Counted from the first letter of the stretch, positions 1 to 14,615 are shown. The stretch: DNA of 64,000 nucleotides from Anseranas semipalmata (GCA_013399115.1 VXAA01001233.1:282725-346724), one strand, 5' to 3'. The notes: a model not told the origin generated them from the letters alone. Numbers and translations are program-made.

Positions 1-1543
1 TGTGGTACTAGTAGTCTTGCTACTTTACTATGCCATTGATGTTCGTGAAACTTGAGTGTCTAGCTGCCTTTGAGGCTTTGTCAGATGTTTGAAACAGTGT
101 TACAAACGCATGCAGATCACGATTATGTAGGCTTTGCATCTTTATGAAGCAGATTTTGGAAAGATTCTGAAGAAACAGGATAATTATACTGACCTTTTCT
201 CTCTTTTTTTTTTTTTAATTTTTTTAATAAAACCTTCTCTTTAAATGGCAAACAGGGCATGTGAGAGTTAGCTGAGGGCCTCAAATGAAATCTGGTATGA
301 TAAGCTCTTTTTATGTGTCCTTGCCCCTGTCCCTGTCAACCGCCTTCATTAGCTCCTCTAATAGCTCTACTGGCTGTAACATAGTGGATGGTGTGTTTAT
401 ACACTGTGTGTATATCTAGCTGTTCAGTGAAGCTGTGGTAGGTATCCATTCAGTGTAAAGAGTGGCTACAGAAGTTCAGTTTGCAAGGTACACTCTTGTG
501 AAAATGACCTTTTCTTCAACGGCACTCTTAAAACCATAGAGTCTTTTATGTGAAGAGCACTGTTAGGAAAAGTAGGACAGGGAAGAGCTTGGTGAATGGG
601 TTTAAATCAAAGTTAAAAATAAAACTGAGTGCTGATCTTTGAACATTTGAATTCCTTAATCCCTGCATCAGTCCTGTATTTAGAACGAATAGGTCTTTGT
701 ATTCATGGGTCAAAAACTGCAAGCAAGCTTTTTGAATTCTCAATTTCTATTTTGAGTGAATTAGTTCAAGCAGATTTTTTTTTACATCTACTAGCTATCT
801 TGTAACCAAATGATTAAGGCGACAGTTACTTTGCACAGTGAGAACTAAAAATACCACTATGCAGACTTATTTGTACCAGGACCACTTTCATTCCTTGTCT
901 CGTCTGTAGTGACATGGACAAGATTTATTAACCAGGACTCCAAGATTATTGGATTGTTTACCTGTCCACATCTGGAGAAAATTAATTGGGTGTAGCAATG
1001 ATCCACCATGGGAGGAGTAGAAAACAACTTTCACTAGGTGAACTGTTTGAGTAGAAGACTCATAGAGGGAAAAGACGCTTACCAGCTCTGTTTGGCCTAA
1101 GCGTAAAGTAATATGTATACGTTGGCTGGCTTCTCAGCATACGTGTTCTTCAAAGTTGGCCATAGCATGAGTTTCCTGATCTAGAAGCTAGAGCTTTGCA
1201 TGGGAGGGTTGGGATTTTTGATGTTTGGAAACGAAGGAAAATGCTAAGAGTTTGTGACTGTTTTGATGAGGAATGTGTGAAGGGCATAAATGAGTTTTCA
1301 TTTATTTTACTGGTGTGGAACACCCTCTTGAAAATGGGCAGGACTCACTGGATTGACCGAATATTTTATGCTATTTCTGCTTACATGTGGTATACTGCTG
1401 AGCTAAACAAATTATATGTATATTGCTGACACGGTTCTTCTCTTGGGAAACAGTCATTCACACAGGAATAAATTTATACTGTTATTTCAATAGAATTGTG
1501 GGAATAAACACTTTGTGAATTTTCTTTCTTCACCTCTTTGTAG
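1..1543 (+). other. DEPDC1 intron (3' part)
   Basis: This is the intron before the first visible DEPDC1 exon. The preceding exon would end in the Trp codon completed by the GG at 1544-1545. I looked for it here and did not find it. The stretch is AT-rich with a short poly-T at about 207-219. Short open frames inside it have no recognisable similarity. Confidence 0.7.
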
Positions 1544-4500
1544 GGCCTAGAAATAATGACACGAGCCAACCAACTTACAGTGGGTTTGAACGGGATGTAT
1601 TCAGAACAGTTGCTGATTATTTTCTCAATCTCCCTGAACCATTACTTACTTTTGAATACTATGAACTTTTTGTTAATATTTTAGGTATGTATGAATTTAG
1701 AAATAACCAATGTAAGCTGTAAGTTTATATCAACTGGGTGAAAAAAATCTGTAACTCAAAGCAGACCTTGACCCCCTTAATCTGTATGGCAACATGAATC
1801 TGAAGAATATCATCAATGCTGTCACTCCATATTACAATATTAAATGAAATGCAGTTGTATCTCAATCTATGTAAATTACTGTCTGAACTAACTTTCTAAA
1901 TATTCAATAGCCATAACTTAGAAATGCGTGCTCGTCTTTGTCCCTCACTATTGCAGTCTCTTAACTTCGTTTAATCTTGCATGTTGGTTGCAATTATTGT
2001 GTTAGATTGCTTTTGGACTGAGCTAATTTTTTCTTATTTCTTACTAAGTCAACTCTCTAAATTAGTGTCTTATGTGTGTTCTCTGCTCAGTTAGCAACTT
2101 TATTTCTTTCTGGACTTGTTTGCATTCACATCACTTGCATCTTAATATATATATTTCATTTTCTGATAGTTATGTGTGGCTACATCACAATTCCAGATAC
2201 ATGCAGCAGAAAATATTCTGTCCAAGATGAGACATGTGACCCACAACCTTCAAAAATTCTTCACTTGAACTCTTTCAAGTCAACTGAATGTCTTCTTCTA
2301 AGCCTACTTCGCAAAGAGCCCGAGAGAAAAAGGAAAGAACATGAAGTTTCCAGGAAGTCTTCTCCAGAAGAGTTAGCTGTTCAAAAACAATGTGCAAAGA
2401 AATTGCAGCAATATAAACTGGCAAGTAAACATGGCAGTGCTGATAATCTAATAGGAGGAAGTTGTCAAAATCTTTCAGGTTTCAGGAATGAACAAGATCC
2501 ACCTCTAAAATTTAGGACAAGATGTTACTCTTTGGAAAAAATTGGAGATACTGCCTCAAGTGTATGTAATAAAGGAGAATCAGATTTCCTCAGGCAAACT
2601 AATGTGAACACAGTCTTGGGCAAAAGAAATGACAAACAATCGCTATCCTATGAGTATAAAGCTAACTCTGTATTGGAACTTGGTTTTGATAACACATATC
2701 AAAACCCAAATTATGCTATGAAGCAAATGTCTGCCTCAACTCTTCAGGATAAAGACCTATTTAATGAAAATCATAGGTCAAAGCAAATATGCAGGTCTCA
2801 GAGTTTTCTGGGCAAGAGGAACTCCAAAAGTTGTGCTAGCATCAATATACCAGTTGCTGAAATCACAGTAAAGCCAAGGTCTCAATTCTGTGGGCAAAGA
2901 AAACTAAATACGTCTGGTGTGGCTTCTTCAGTGGACATCAGGACTGAGGTTTCTGACATCACCGTCAGTAAGAGGCTCTGCAAAAGTACCATAGAACTTT
3001 CAGAATATTCTTTCACTCGCTCTTATATGTTCACTGGCACGCAAAGTAAGATGGCTTTCCAAAGCATGTTGTATTGGCTTATTGTGTTGACTAACTAATC
3101 TCTGCTTCCTTACTTTCTTTGACATTATTACTAGTTTTTTTGATATCTATATAATGTAACTTGCTGGTTTAAAAAAAAAAGTTCTGGTTGCTAAGTTGTA
3201 CTGGTTAAAGGTAGCCTTTCATACCTTTGCTAACAAATAGTAGCGTGTAGCATCTTTGGCTTCTCAAAGTTGATTTGTCCGAACCTTCCTGTCCAGGTAA
3301 GTGACAGTACTTCTGACCTAGACACTCACTGAGAGTGAGGAAAGGAATTTGCACAGACCTGCCTGTTGAAATGTCTTTTTACAATCTTTGGAATGTGTTT
3401 TCTGGAAATAGTTTCAGAAATAACATAAGGGTCATTTCTTAATTGTGTTATGGCCTTAATTGTACAAGCAGTTTATCATAATGAAGCAAGTTGAGGATGA
3501 TCACACACACAAAAAAAAAAAGCTATGTAACATTGACTGCAGTGTTATAGCTGATTGCTATGAAACATAGATTGTCTTCATTAGGGGGTGGGATTATTTT
3601 ACTGAATAAAAAATACCCTGAAAGTTGGTTCAAATCTTAATGACAGCTGCATTTACAATTAACTTGTAGATCTCCTTCAGCCTCATTTAGAAAGAGTTGC
3701 TATTGAAGCGCTACAGATATGTTGTTTGTTGCTTCCACCACCAAATCGTAGAAAGATTCAGCTCCTGATGCGTATGATCTCTCGGATCAGTGAAAATGTT
3801 GATATGCCACGACTGCACGATGCGATGGGCACGCGTTCTCTGGTAAGAGAATCATGATTGCAGTTGATCTATTGTTCTAAAAATATTGCTGAAGTAATGC
3901 TGAGAATGCTAGCAGTAATTGTGACTGAAGGTTCTCAGCTCATTGTAACTAAATAGTGATTAATGGGCAGATTTTTCATCTCCACAACACTTATAAAAAA
4001 TCTGACTTGAGGCAAGCACTTTGTCTCCATCCTAATATATTTCAAATATTGTTGTTGCTTTTGTTTATTTTGGGAGGAGAAGGGAAATAATTTAAGAGTG
4101 CAAATGATTATTCAGTCCAATTTCTCACCCAGCTGCCATTTAAGCTGAAAAGGTGCTGGCAAAGTGTCTGTGGACAACCTTTCTTGGGATAAATATTTGT
4201 GTACTTAAAGTTAGGATGTAAACCATTCCAAAGAAGAGGGAAGTTTTCTGCCTAGTGAGTTTAAAGACTAGCTTCTAGGTCTCAATTTAAGCTTCTGTTG
4301 GAGTGACTAAAGACTTCTGTAGTATTTGTGCCAAATAAGATTAAACAACGTTACCTGCACATACTGGTTTAAAATAAGCCTGCTAAAATCTGGAAATATG
4401 AAAACTGTGAAACTGTTTTTAAAAACTTTTTGAAACTGGTTGTTGGTGTGCATTAGATCTTGGTTAAGCTGACTCCAAAGACTGTCATCTTTTCACTTGG

Positions 4501-7500
4501 CTCAAGACAGCTAATTGAATATGTACATTTTTCTACAGCAGAAGACTTATTACATTTTTAAAATGTATTCTTAAAAGAAATTACTTTAAGATTTGTACTT
4601 TTTTGTACTGAACGATACTTTATTTCAGTTGAGGAAAAAAATGACCAGTTTTCCTGCTCTCTTAACCAGCTGGTGTGGACAAGAGAGATTGCAATGAAAG
4701 TTGGTATTGGAGAATTCATTGTGCCACTGTGTAGAATGGAAGGAAGACAAATACCTTGACTGCACATACTAATGATCTGCTAAACTCTTCTAGATGATAC
4801 AGACTTTTTCTCGATGTGTGTTGTGCTGTGCAGAAGAAGTTGATCTTGATGAGCTACTTTCTACACGATTAGTTTCATTTCTAATGGACCATCAACAAGA
4901 AATATTTAAAGTACCAACTTATCTGCAGGTTGCAGTGCAAGATCACATAGAATACCTGAGGATGGCTCAGGTTGGTGGCATGATAGAAGTTTAAGTACCT
5001 TTGCCAGCTGCAGAGTATTTGTTACTTATGTGGTGGGTTGGGAAAACTGCAAATAACAGTATTTTGAATGTGAACTCCTATTAAGCTAGCAGTGCAATTA
5101 TAGACATCAGCTATTTTATAATGCCTTGCAACTTGTGATATCGCTAAGTTAATATACTTGGATGTTAAATAAGGTAGCTTCTTACCAGAATAGTTCATAA
5201 TCGTTTGACTGTAGACCCTTTCTTCAATTTTTATTTCAGTGCAAACATCCGAGGGAAGAAATTTGTGCCATATTGCCAACATATTCATACTGCAAACAAA
5301 TAACTCCTCAGGAGTTTGAAGAACAAAAGGTTTCTACCTCTCAAGCTGCAGTGGCAGAGCTGTTAGAGAACATTATCAAAGATAAGAACTTGTCTGTAAA
5401 AGACAAAAAGAAAAAGTTAAAACAGGTAAGAAACTTGGTGGATAATTACTTCTGAAAACACTCTTGTGAGGGAAGGAGCTCAGTCATGACACACTGGAAC
5501 AGGACATGAACAGACTGTAGAGAAAAATGCTTGTTTTATAGAAGAGAAGTAAATCTGCTGTTTAATGTTTTTTGATTGCATGATCTGATTGGATTTTATG
5601 GACAGTGTCTAATACAGCATTTGATACTGTCTGGCAACAGTGGTCTTCAAACAGTGATTCAAAAACAGTGTAAAACTATTCTAAGATGCTTTCTATTAAC
5701 TAGTGTGTTGTACTGGCTATGTAAGCTACCATTAAAATGCTATAGGTAGGCTTAAAATGAAGAGGAGTCAAAAGTAGTGGGGTTTTTCTCTTTTAAGAGG
5801 TCAAGCTATGCCTATTCACAATTCTGAAACATTCTTTCCTGTGGAATTAGCTTTGTTTTGTAACATGTATATTGCTCAAGATTATCTGGCACTTCTATGG
5901 CCTACTAACATGTTGCCTAATACTAAGCTAAAGTGCAGCAACTGGCAGGATTTACTACTGAAGGTTTTTTCTTTTCAAGGAAACCTTTGGCAAATGTCTC
6001 TGACCAATGGAATGGTATTGTACTTGTCCTAGAATCTTGTAAGCAAGTCTTGTGACTCAAATTTGGAAAAGCAGCTTTTCAAAGCAAGCACGTTTGTTCT
6101 GATGCCCCTTCTCCTCACTTCTGCAACACTGATTTTCATATGTGTTGTGAAAGCTTCGTTTTTACAGGACCAAACTTCAGAAGACTGGCCTTTTTTGTTC
6201 AAGTTCATTGAAACTTCCTGCGTGTAAAGAAGAGTAGTTAATTACAGTTGATTAAAACGTAAACTTCTGAGTAAGCAAGCAGCAAGAAGTGATGCACAGC
6301 AGCACTTCAAGCAGGTGAAGCAGGGAGGAAGGAAATAACTAATATACTCTAATCTTAAAACTTGAAGTGCATACTTAAATTTTTGGTGAGTTCCCACCAA
6401 TATCCAGAAGTGGTTTATACTGGAGGGGCTGCATATTAGCAAAGTTTATTTTTAAAATTCATGGAGCTATATTATTGTAGTCTTGCCATTTGTGCTGGGA
6501 TAACTAGTGGCATGGTAAATCGCAAGTCTTTGGAGTGATTATACAGTTTTGATACTTTGAATTGGGGAAAGGCAAATGTATGCCACTTCCTAGAGGGTTA
6601 GATCCAACTTGCATCAACACCAAAAGTTACAAATGATGTAATTTTCTGTAGGTTGAATCCTACTTAAGATTCCTACTTGACCTTACATAAGAAACAGGTG
6701 ATATGAACAAAATGTGTCTCCAAAGCCAGATATTTTTGTCTAGTTGTGTATCTGCAGGAACTGAAAAAGAAGTCCCTTGGTTCAAGTAGTTATCTTTCCT
6801 GAGAGAATGCCTTCAAAAATCTGCTGAACCTTAACTTCCATTTGGTTGAAACACATTTACCACTGTGATTCTTGAAAGACAGCTTTCCAAGCATAAACAG
6901 AATATATACCAATGCTGACAGTGTGTCTTCAAGTGGGTGACTGCCATGCCTTGCTTGGAGGGTAAAAACTGGTCATACCTTTCAGAATGAAAGGGATGGT
7001 GACGTAAGTGATAAGCTGCATTAACTATTATTCAGCTGATCGATGTCATCGTGAGCAGCTGCAGACTGTCATTTCAAATGGAGATAAAGGCAGGTAGTTA
7101 CTGTTTGGAGGCAGAACAGTATAGTGTTTGCTCATAGCACTATTCCAGTCAACAGGTAAAAATCCTTGGGAATAAAATGAGATTAGAAGCTTTTTTCATT
7201 TCAACAGAAGATGAAGTGTGTGCCAAAACTTTCATCTGATTCACTGTTTATCAGCTGTGAACTTATAAGCACAAAGGGCTGCAGCTTTGGTCAGGTGTCA
7301 CAGCAGAGATACTTTAAACACTGATCATCTTGCTCTTTCTGCTGATACGTGTGTGTACATGGTGATTCATGCTCCAGTCCTGCACAGTTGGCTTTTGTTT
7401 TTTTAGTGGAGTCCAATTTAATTTTCTTCTGCTTGTTTTCTAGTTTCAGAAGGAATATCCTCTGATCTACCAGAACAGATTTCCAACTACAGAAAATGAA

Positions 7501-7584
7501 GCAATGCTGTTTGAGAACAAGCCTACCATCAAACAACCTATGCTTAGCCTAAGAAAACCAAAATTTCATAGCCTAAGATATTAA
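1544..7584 (+). CDS. DEPDC1: DEPDC1 (DEP domain-containing protein 1), 3' six exons, 5' end outside window
   Basis: Six exons join in one frame: 1544-1684, 2170-3045, 3670-3842, 4794-4970, 5240-5425 and 7444-7584 (TAA at 7582-7584), giving 563 residues of the C-terminal part. All borders are AG/GT. The first exon reads [20 protein letters not shown], the start of the RhoGAP-like domain. The second is the long serine/lysine-rich exon with [11 protein letters not shown] and [12 protein letters not shown]. The next three finish the RhoGAP-like domain ([41 protein letters not shown]) and add [10 protein letters not shown] and [17 protein letters not shown]. The last exon ends [23 protein letters not shown]. 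The family has an N-terminal DEP domain, which must lie left of base 1. Known role, from the family: a cell-cycle-linked nuclear protein that works in mitotic progression and as a co-repressor partner. The exon at 4794 can read through its donor to a stop at 4992-4994 if the intron is retained. Identity is very likely; the paralogue DEPDC1B is a poorer fit because of the long middle exon. Confidence 0.95.
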
Positions 7585-10473
7585 TTTAACCATATTTCAG
7601 CTGCATGTTTACTTAATGAACGGGTGTGTGAATGAATGTCTTACCAAGGGGTGCTTGCTATGGAAATTTAATAGTGGTTGTGTATGTAGAAGGAAGAAAT
7701 GTTTACATGAACACTATGCTGAAAAGTGCCAAAATAACTTTTTTTCTGGAGGTTACTTTTGAATAACTTCTAAGAAATATTTACCTGTTTACAAATTAAT
7801 CAGTATATTGTGCTCAGTAGAATAAATGTGAAAATAAGCATGAAGTTATTATAACCAAACAAATTTATATATGGTTTTCATATGGGAAACTAATGATATG
7901 CATATTGTAACTTTTTTAATGTCTGTTCAGGAATTTGTGCCATTAATTATAGTTTGTGTAGACTTTTAATCATTTGTTTGGTGTGGATAAGTGCCTTTCT
8001 TGTTTTCTCAAAATACTTGCCTTTAAACAAAACAATGTTCTTTGAGCTTGGGACTAATTTAAGAGTTGGTTTCGTCCTTTCCTAGGGAGCCAGATATTCA
8101 CCATAAATAAATTATCTGACTCCTTAAAATACTTATTTTCCTCTCATCTGTAAAATTTGCATATTTTTGTATATTTATTTATATTAAGTGTTAGGTATAT
8201 TTGATATTTTCCTGCAGTACTTATTTTGGATGTACTGATGCCATCCATCACTTCTGTCATTTTGTTTGAGAAATATGTGATGTGGCAACAAATAGTGATA
8301 ATACACTAAATTTCCCTGTTTTGTTTCCAGAATTAGGAGTTAGCTCTGATGGGACCAAGACTGCCCCCACAAGAATGTGGATCTGCATTAATATTTCTGT
8401 GAGAACAATTTAAAATGTTTTCATAGAGGAGGTCCCAACTTAATATTTAGTCAGATATGGTTCGGGGAGGAAAAAAAAAAAAAACTAGAGAGGCAAGTAG
8501 TGAATGATTTTGGTGTTCAGTATTGGGTTTGGAGAGAAGTGGATGCTTTTTCTCCCCCATAGTGATATCCATCAAAAAGGAGCCTGAAATTCTTTTGTCT
8601 GATCCCCAAACAGACACTGATAGCATGTGGGTAAAACCAGGGCAATTAAGGGAATTTTAAAATTTAATGAAAAAATCCCTTTCCTCTTAACAGGGTAAAA
8701 ATGGTGTAATATAGAAAAGTTATGGACCTTTAAGGTTTCAGTGAAACGTTATTTATATTAAAAAGTATTGTCATTTTGGAAAGATGTGATCTGGAACTAC
8801 CGTCAGCTGACATGCCAAGCATGAGCTCCACAATGAGACCTATGGCTATTGCTGCTTGTAGTCTGGAGACATCACCGTTACGTGCTGGAATAGTTGCAAG
8901 TTACGTGCATTGTAAGGTTTTTATAGAACATGTTCTGCAAGTAGGAGCACTAATGGATCTGCCTCTGTCTGAACCGTAACGCTTTCATCACCTTGTCTGA
9001 GGAGAGGAGAATGTGATAACAGGCCTTAAAAGCAACGTTGGTAATGGTGTAGCTGCATCTGCAGACAGCTAGAAAGTGGGCAGATGAGTTGATAAGTAAT
9101 GCAATTGAACTCTCAATTTTATATAGCGTAGCTGAAGGTTCCTGGAGGGAGCGAACCCACCAGGTAAAATAACTTATGTAGATTCTTGTTAATATCCAGT
9201 GGGTTTTTTCACATTCCAATACTATGCTAAAGCTATTCCTTACTAGTCAGGAACAACATGTATCTGTTAAGTGTTGGTGGTGCTGGGTTTTCTGTCAGCC
9301 ATACATATGTAATTCAGGGTCTTGAATGTCAAGTCTGCATGTTGCTGAGCTTGAAATTTTCCGGTTTGTCTGATCACTTGGTTTTGAGGCCCACAGTCCA
9401 TGCTGTGTCCTGTCCCACACATAACCGAAGCTGTTATTTGGGTGGACTTAGCACTGCATAACACTGCTTTCTTTCACTGGGGCCTTCAGATGAAGGCTTC
9501 CTTAAGTTCAAACCACAATCACTGATGTGCCATACCTTGAAACCATTCTGCATTTTACAAGGAACGTGTCTGTTTTACACTTCACATTATTGCTTCTAGA
9601 TATATCTTAAACTATTTGCTTATTTTGGCTGTATTTGCAGAAAAATGGAAGGGGTGCTCTGCAAGTGTTGGACTGTATAAGATGATACATTTGAAGTCCA
9701 TCTTTGTTTTCACTTTAACGTTTTTGGTTTGTTTTATTAAGCAATTTTGTGCTTCATGGAGTCGGATATTTCAGTGAGTGCTTTTCCCTTGTGCGACATA
9801 CTCAGTTGTTGGCTGCCTTGTTCGGTTATCTGACAGAGCTGTGAGCTGTGCGATGTGGGCATATCCAATATGCTTTTTTGTCTCTTCATTCCAAAGACGA
9901 ACTGAATTGCTTTTGTACTTGCACATGCAGATTCTTACAGTCATTGTCATAAAACCAATCGTAAAAATTAAAATGAAAGCAAATCTCAACTACTTGTCTC
10001 TACCTGGATTTTTTTTATTTTTTGCATTTCATGGGGATGCTCCATAACAGAATTGTGTTAATGTAATGTTACTTATCTACACAATGCTGAGCCTTTCCAA
10101 AAAGCTGTTTTGTTTGGTTTTGCTCTGCTTTTTAAGATGGGGAAAAACTGACCAAAATGGGGAAAAAAAGTTATTACTTTAGAAGTTGGAATAAATCGTT
10201 TAGAATAAAAGGTCTCATTATCCTCATCTTGTTTCATTTTACTACCTGAAATTTGTCCTACGATAATTAAGGTTATAATTTTGCATCCTATTTTGTTCCT
10301 GTATACCTTAAGTTGAAACTAAAAAGGTGTTTGCTAACACTTTTCTCTCACAGCCTTTGGTTTGTGGATTTTTATTCTTCCTGTCTGAAGAGATTGATGT
10401 AATATATCAGAGGTGTGCAGGTTACTTTCTGGTAACTGGAGTACATCTGGCATGATACACCTTCTGCAATAAA
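7585..10473 (+). other. DEPDC1 3' UTR candidate region with several polyadenylation signals
   Basis: AATAAA hexamers follow the stop at 7821-7826, 8106-8111, 10190-10195, 10204-10209 and 10468-10473. The first would give a 3' UTR of about 250 bases. The last is followed by a T/G-rich stretch (TGTTGTTCTTTATG), as in a typical poly(A) site, and would give a UTR of nearly 2.9 kb. Which ones are used cannot be told from the sequence. No further coding exon was recognised. Confidence 0.4.
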
Positions 10474-12120
10474 TGTTGTTCTTTATGAGGAAGGCTTTGT
10501 AAATGACAAACCAAGGTAAGCACAGTTTTAGCCAACATTAGTAAGTACTTTCATGTTCTGTAGATAACTTTACACTCGCATAGCAGGTGATGGATGTTCA
10601 TTGTTTGTAGTGCCTGCGGACAACTTCTAAAAATCCAGTACCTGCCTAAACTTGCTTCTACTTATTTTCAGCCTATTAGGTGTTGCATAAATGCTTTATT
10701 ATTTTTTTTTTTGTGTGTGTGTTCCAGTTAAGCAACTGCTTAGGCGAGAAGCTCACATTTCTTAGGATTTAGCTTTCAGCTGGCTGCCCTCATTATTCAG
10801 AGTTCTTGATCCATATTATTTAATGTTCCCTTCTGAGGTTTTGACAGAAACTTAACAAAAACTTGAATAGACAAACTGACCAGCGATGGGGCATTCCAAA
10901 TGAATAACAGATGCAAATTTAATCTAAACCTTTCTTAACCATCATTTCCTCAAGTGAGAAATTTTACTGCAAACTTTTAATTTTTTTCATTTGTTTCATA
11001 CTGCAAAACCTATCATTCTGCATGGGGAGCAGCTCATCAGATGTGAATTCCCAATTGCCTATAAGCTATCAGCTGCATACAATGGGGTGTAAGAGGATTA
11101 TCTGTTGGTTAGAGTACAGTTTTGTTCTGAAAACTGACACTAGGAAGGATTCATAGCTGTCTTGCATTGACTCAAAAGGAAAAAGTGATTCAGTGTGGAC
11201 TGTAATAACATATGTGGTGCTAATGAGGATTCTGCACTGGGGATCTAAGCAAAGATTTTCCTGGAATTTGTTCCCCTTTGCTCTGAGACAGCGGGGTGCA
11301 GTGAGCAAAGGGCTTAGAGGCTGGTTCTCAGATTCCAGTCTCCCACTTATTGAAAGAGTGTGTGTGTACACACTGTGGCTTTTCAACTTTTTTCATGCAA
11401 GAATTAAGCTCATATACACTTGTTTAGTCTTTTTTTATGCCCTTAATTTGGTTTGAGTGTTTTGGTTCACTTGAAATGGACTACATTTATTTGAAAAACA
11501 TGTTCAGCTGAAATGCAACTTCCAACACTGGTTAGCTCTCATAAATACGGTCTTCATGTGGGCAAATCGGGAACTGCTCACTCGGCATGTGGCTGATCTA
11601 GGTGCGCTGCCATGCTAGGTTATTTTGGTTTTGAAAATGCACTTACCAGTGTGCTTAAACAGATGCAAAACCCTGAAGTGTTTCGGAGCTACTTGTGACT
11701 GCCATCTGTAATAGCACCTGGTCTGCTGCCAATCAGAGGTAAATGAATTTGTTTTCGCCTTTTTCTGTGTAAAAGGCAGGAAGAGATGGTGTTACTTGTA
11801 CTTAGCAGCACCTTTTTTTTTTTGCTAATTAGTGCTGATGACAACATCTTGGTTGTGTTACTTAAAGGGAAGAACAATTTTATAATATGTTGCTAGGATA
11901 TGTGCTGGTTTTGGTGTTAATGTCAAATTAGAAAAGTTGCCTGGTCTAGTACTGGCTGATGAGCAGTGAGACCTGGTGAGCCCCAGAAAGCGCCAGGCAC
12001 GAAGTAGCCAGGAAGTTACGTGAATAAAATACTAATGGCTAATCTCAGCATCGAGCCATGACCCAGCTGTGTACTCCAAATTTAACTGTATGTGGGCAGC
12101 AGACTGATAAAAGTGGCAAA
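10474..12120. other. Intergenic, AT-rich, nothing recognised
   Basis: The sequence lies between DEPDC1 and RPE65 and has AT-rich composition with few CpG. It has a poly-T/GT run at about 10699-10723. The open frames are short and overlap on both strands. No gene, RNA or repeat family was recognised. Confidence 0.5.
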
Positions 12121-14600
12121 ATTAATATTTTTGAGGTGGGGGGCAGCGCATTTCAGGGGGAAGGGAACTTCAAAGGTCACTTAGTGGCTTGGAATTGAAT
12201 CAGGTTACTCAGGGCCATGGTGAGACCTGACCACCTCCGGGCTCTAGAGCACCAAAGGTCGTAGCAGAGGGCTCCGGGAGTTTTATCTTCCCCTACCGGT
12301 CTAAAGCATCAAGACAGAAGCCATACATGAGCAGCGGCTCTGGCTTGCTGCTCCTGGCAGGAGGACGTTGTTCCAGCAAGGGCGAGAGGGCAGAGAGGGG
12401 AGCTGTGGGGCTGCTGCTGCTGGTGGCCGTCCTTGTCCCTGCTGGTGCCACTGGGACAGCAGTTCTGGCAGCGCGGGGCTGCTGGGGGGTGCCGAGGAGG
12501 GGGGTTTCACCTGGGTGGATGCTGTCACCATGGAAACGGGGGATTTTCATGACATCAAGGATGAGGACACTGTTAGGAGCCCCGCTGGGGTTAATTAAAG
12601 ATCTCAGCGTTATTCCCGCTGCTAAGAGCCCTCAAACTAGCACTTGAGTTTATATTGAATGTACTTATTCCTAGGATGCTTCCACAGAGAAATTCCCGTG
12701 TAATTAAGGTCCCTCAATGTGAGGGGGTGGCGGGAGGCCTCGGTCAGAGATCTCATGGAGGCCCCACTCAGTATCTTTCTTGTTCTTCAGCGAGAAGCCC
12801 TAACTGAAGCCTCGATCCTGAAGGAATTACTCTATCTCGAAGGGGAACAAACCCCCGCACCGGCAGGAAGCCAACCTTCCCCTTAACCTGTGCAGCTGCA
12901 GGTCTGGCACAGAGGCTCCTTGGTGTCTGATTTTCTCATTTTGCGTACTTTTGACCACTGGAGCCCCAGTTCTGGTGGCCTGGAGGAGCACCTGAGGCTA
13001 CGTGGCGTTATGAAATGCCTTCGTCCCATACCGTGGGCTACCAGCGCGAGGGAGAGCAGTGATCTTTCTATCTCGTTAATCTTTGAAATGACTTTACCAC
13101 ACCATTGTTTCCATAAATGTCTACTGTTAGCGGAGGTGGCTTCTTAAAGCACCCTCAGGTTGCCCACGCATGCCCGGGGAAAATGCGTGGGCACACGCGT
13201 CAGTCCCTGCGGAGTCCCTCGGGAGCCGCTGGGCTCTGCCCACCTGGGGCAGGGGGACCCGGGGCACACTGCAGGTTGCTCCAGCCTGGCCTGCTGGTGC
13301 TGCTCACCGGGGCCTGGCTGCCCCAGGGCACGAGCCGTGGGGAAGGAAGTTGGCACGGCCGGACACGTCCTGAATCTCCGTGCAGCCAAACGCGAGCAGC
13401 GGCCGTGTCCTGGTGGTGCTTTGAAGCCTGTTGGGCGTTTCCCTGCGAGCTTTGTGGTGGATTTGGGAATGATGAACACAGCGGGTGGCTACGTGAGCTA
13501 AGCCTCACCTCCTAAAATCTCACTACTCGGCACCCAGGCATTTTTGTCTTTGAATAAGCAGTTGTCAAAGGAGTTTTGTACTCGTCTTGTTTACCACTGA
13601 CACGGTGCTAGGGCAGAGCGAGACAAAAAGCCCCAAGCGAAAGTCTTGGTCCCTTTACAAGAGCCATGCTGTGGCTGCTGCTGGGACATGATTTATGTGA
13701 ACTATTACGGCAGTATTGCACATTTTCTCAGGTAGTTGTTCTGCCAATGGTCAAACCTTCGCAAACACAGCACTTTCAGGGAGAAATCTTGAATTATCAG
13801 TGGTCTTTTTACATGCTTGCTTTATCTATAACTGTGACGTATTATAATCAGCAACCTTCAATTTAGGCACAGGAACCTAACTTGGTTCCTGAATTTATTT
13901 CAGAAGAGGAAAATCAAAACCTCTCATGTAGAAAAAACATAGCAAAATTGATGTGGTTTTTAAATTCTAGAGAAAAGAAAAAATATTTACTGCTCCCTGT
14001 AAAGTTTTAGTCTGGGGCAGACAGCAATTTCTAATGGGGGGAAAAAAAATCTCCACTCTTCCCAAGGAGCATGTTGGGGCAGGGGACAGGCAGCGCCTTG
14101 CTGCTGCCCTTCTTGTACCAGCGTCTGGACACTGGGAGAGCAAACTTGCACAGAAGCCCAGGATGGAGGAGAAAGGCGATGGCTGGCGCGCAGGGGCAGC
14201 AGGAGGGGTGACCTTTGACAACGCTGTGCTGTGGTGCGGGAGGGGGACGGTGGCACAGGAAGGAGTGGCTGCGGCTGGGACCCTTCCCCAGGACCCTTCC
14301 CCGGGACGCAGGCACCGTCGGGTCACCGCAGGGGAGGGCCGAGGCCGTGCCCAGCGGCCGGTCCATGTCCCAGCCCACTCCAGCGGCTCTGCATCCTCCT
14401 CCCTCTTTCTTTGTTTGTTTCTTTGTAATCGCTTCTGCTTGGGAAGAATTTAGGTCTCTGAAAAACATTCAAAGACCCTTTTTGTGTGAAGGGCAAGACA
14501 AAACCTCGCAAAGCATCGGGAGGATTTTGGTGGTGAAAGCCACTTCTGTTTGCAGCGGTGAGCCCATTGGCTGCGGGTGCTTCCCGGGGCTCCCTCCAGC
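12121..14600. other. GC-rich intergenic block upstream of RPE65
   Basis: The composition changes abruptly from AT-rich to GC-rich with many CpG and G-runs (for example about 12487-12506 and 14218-14310), broken by an AT-rich stretch at about 13680-14040. Open frames up to about 145 codons occur on both strands, but they overlap each other in several frames. That is what GC-rich DNA with few stop codons gives by chance, and none shows a recognisable domain. The block may include distal RPE65 promoter sequence. Confidence 0.5.
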
Positions 14601-14615
14601 AGGACTTAGCACTCG

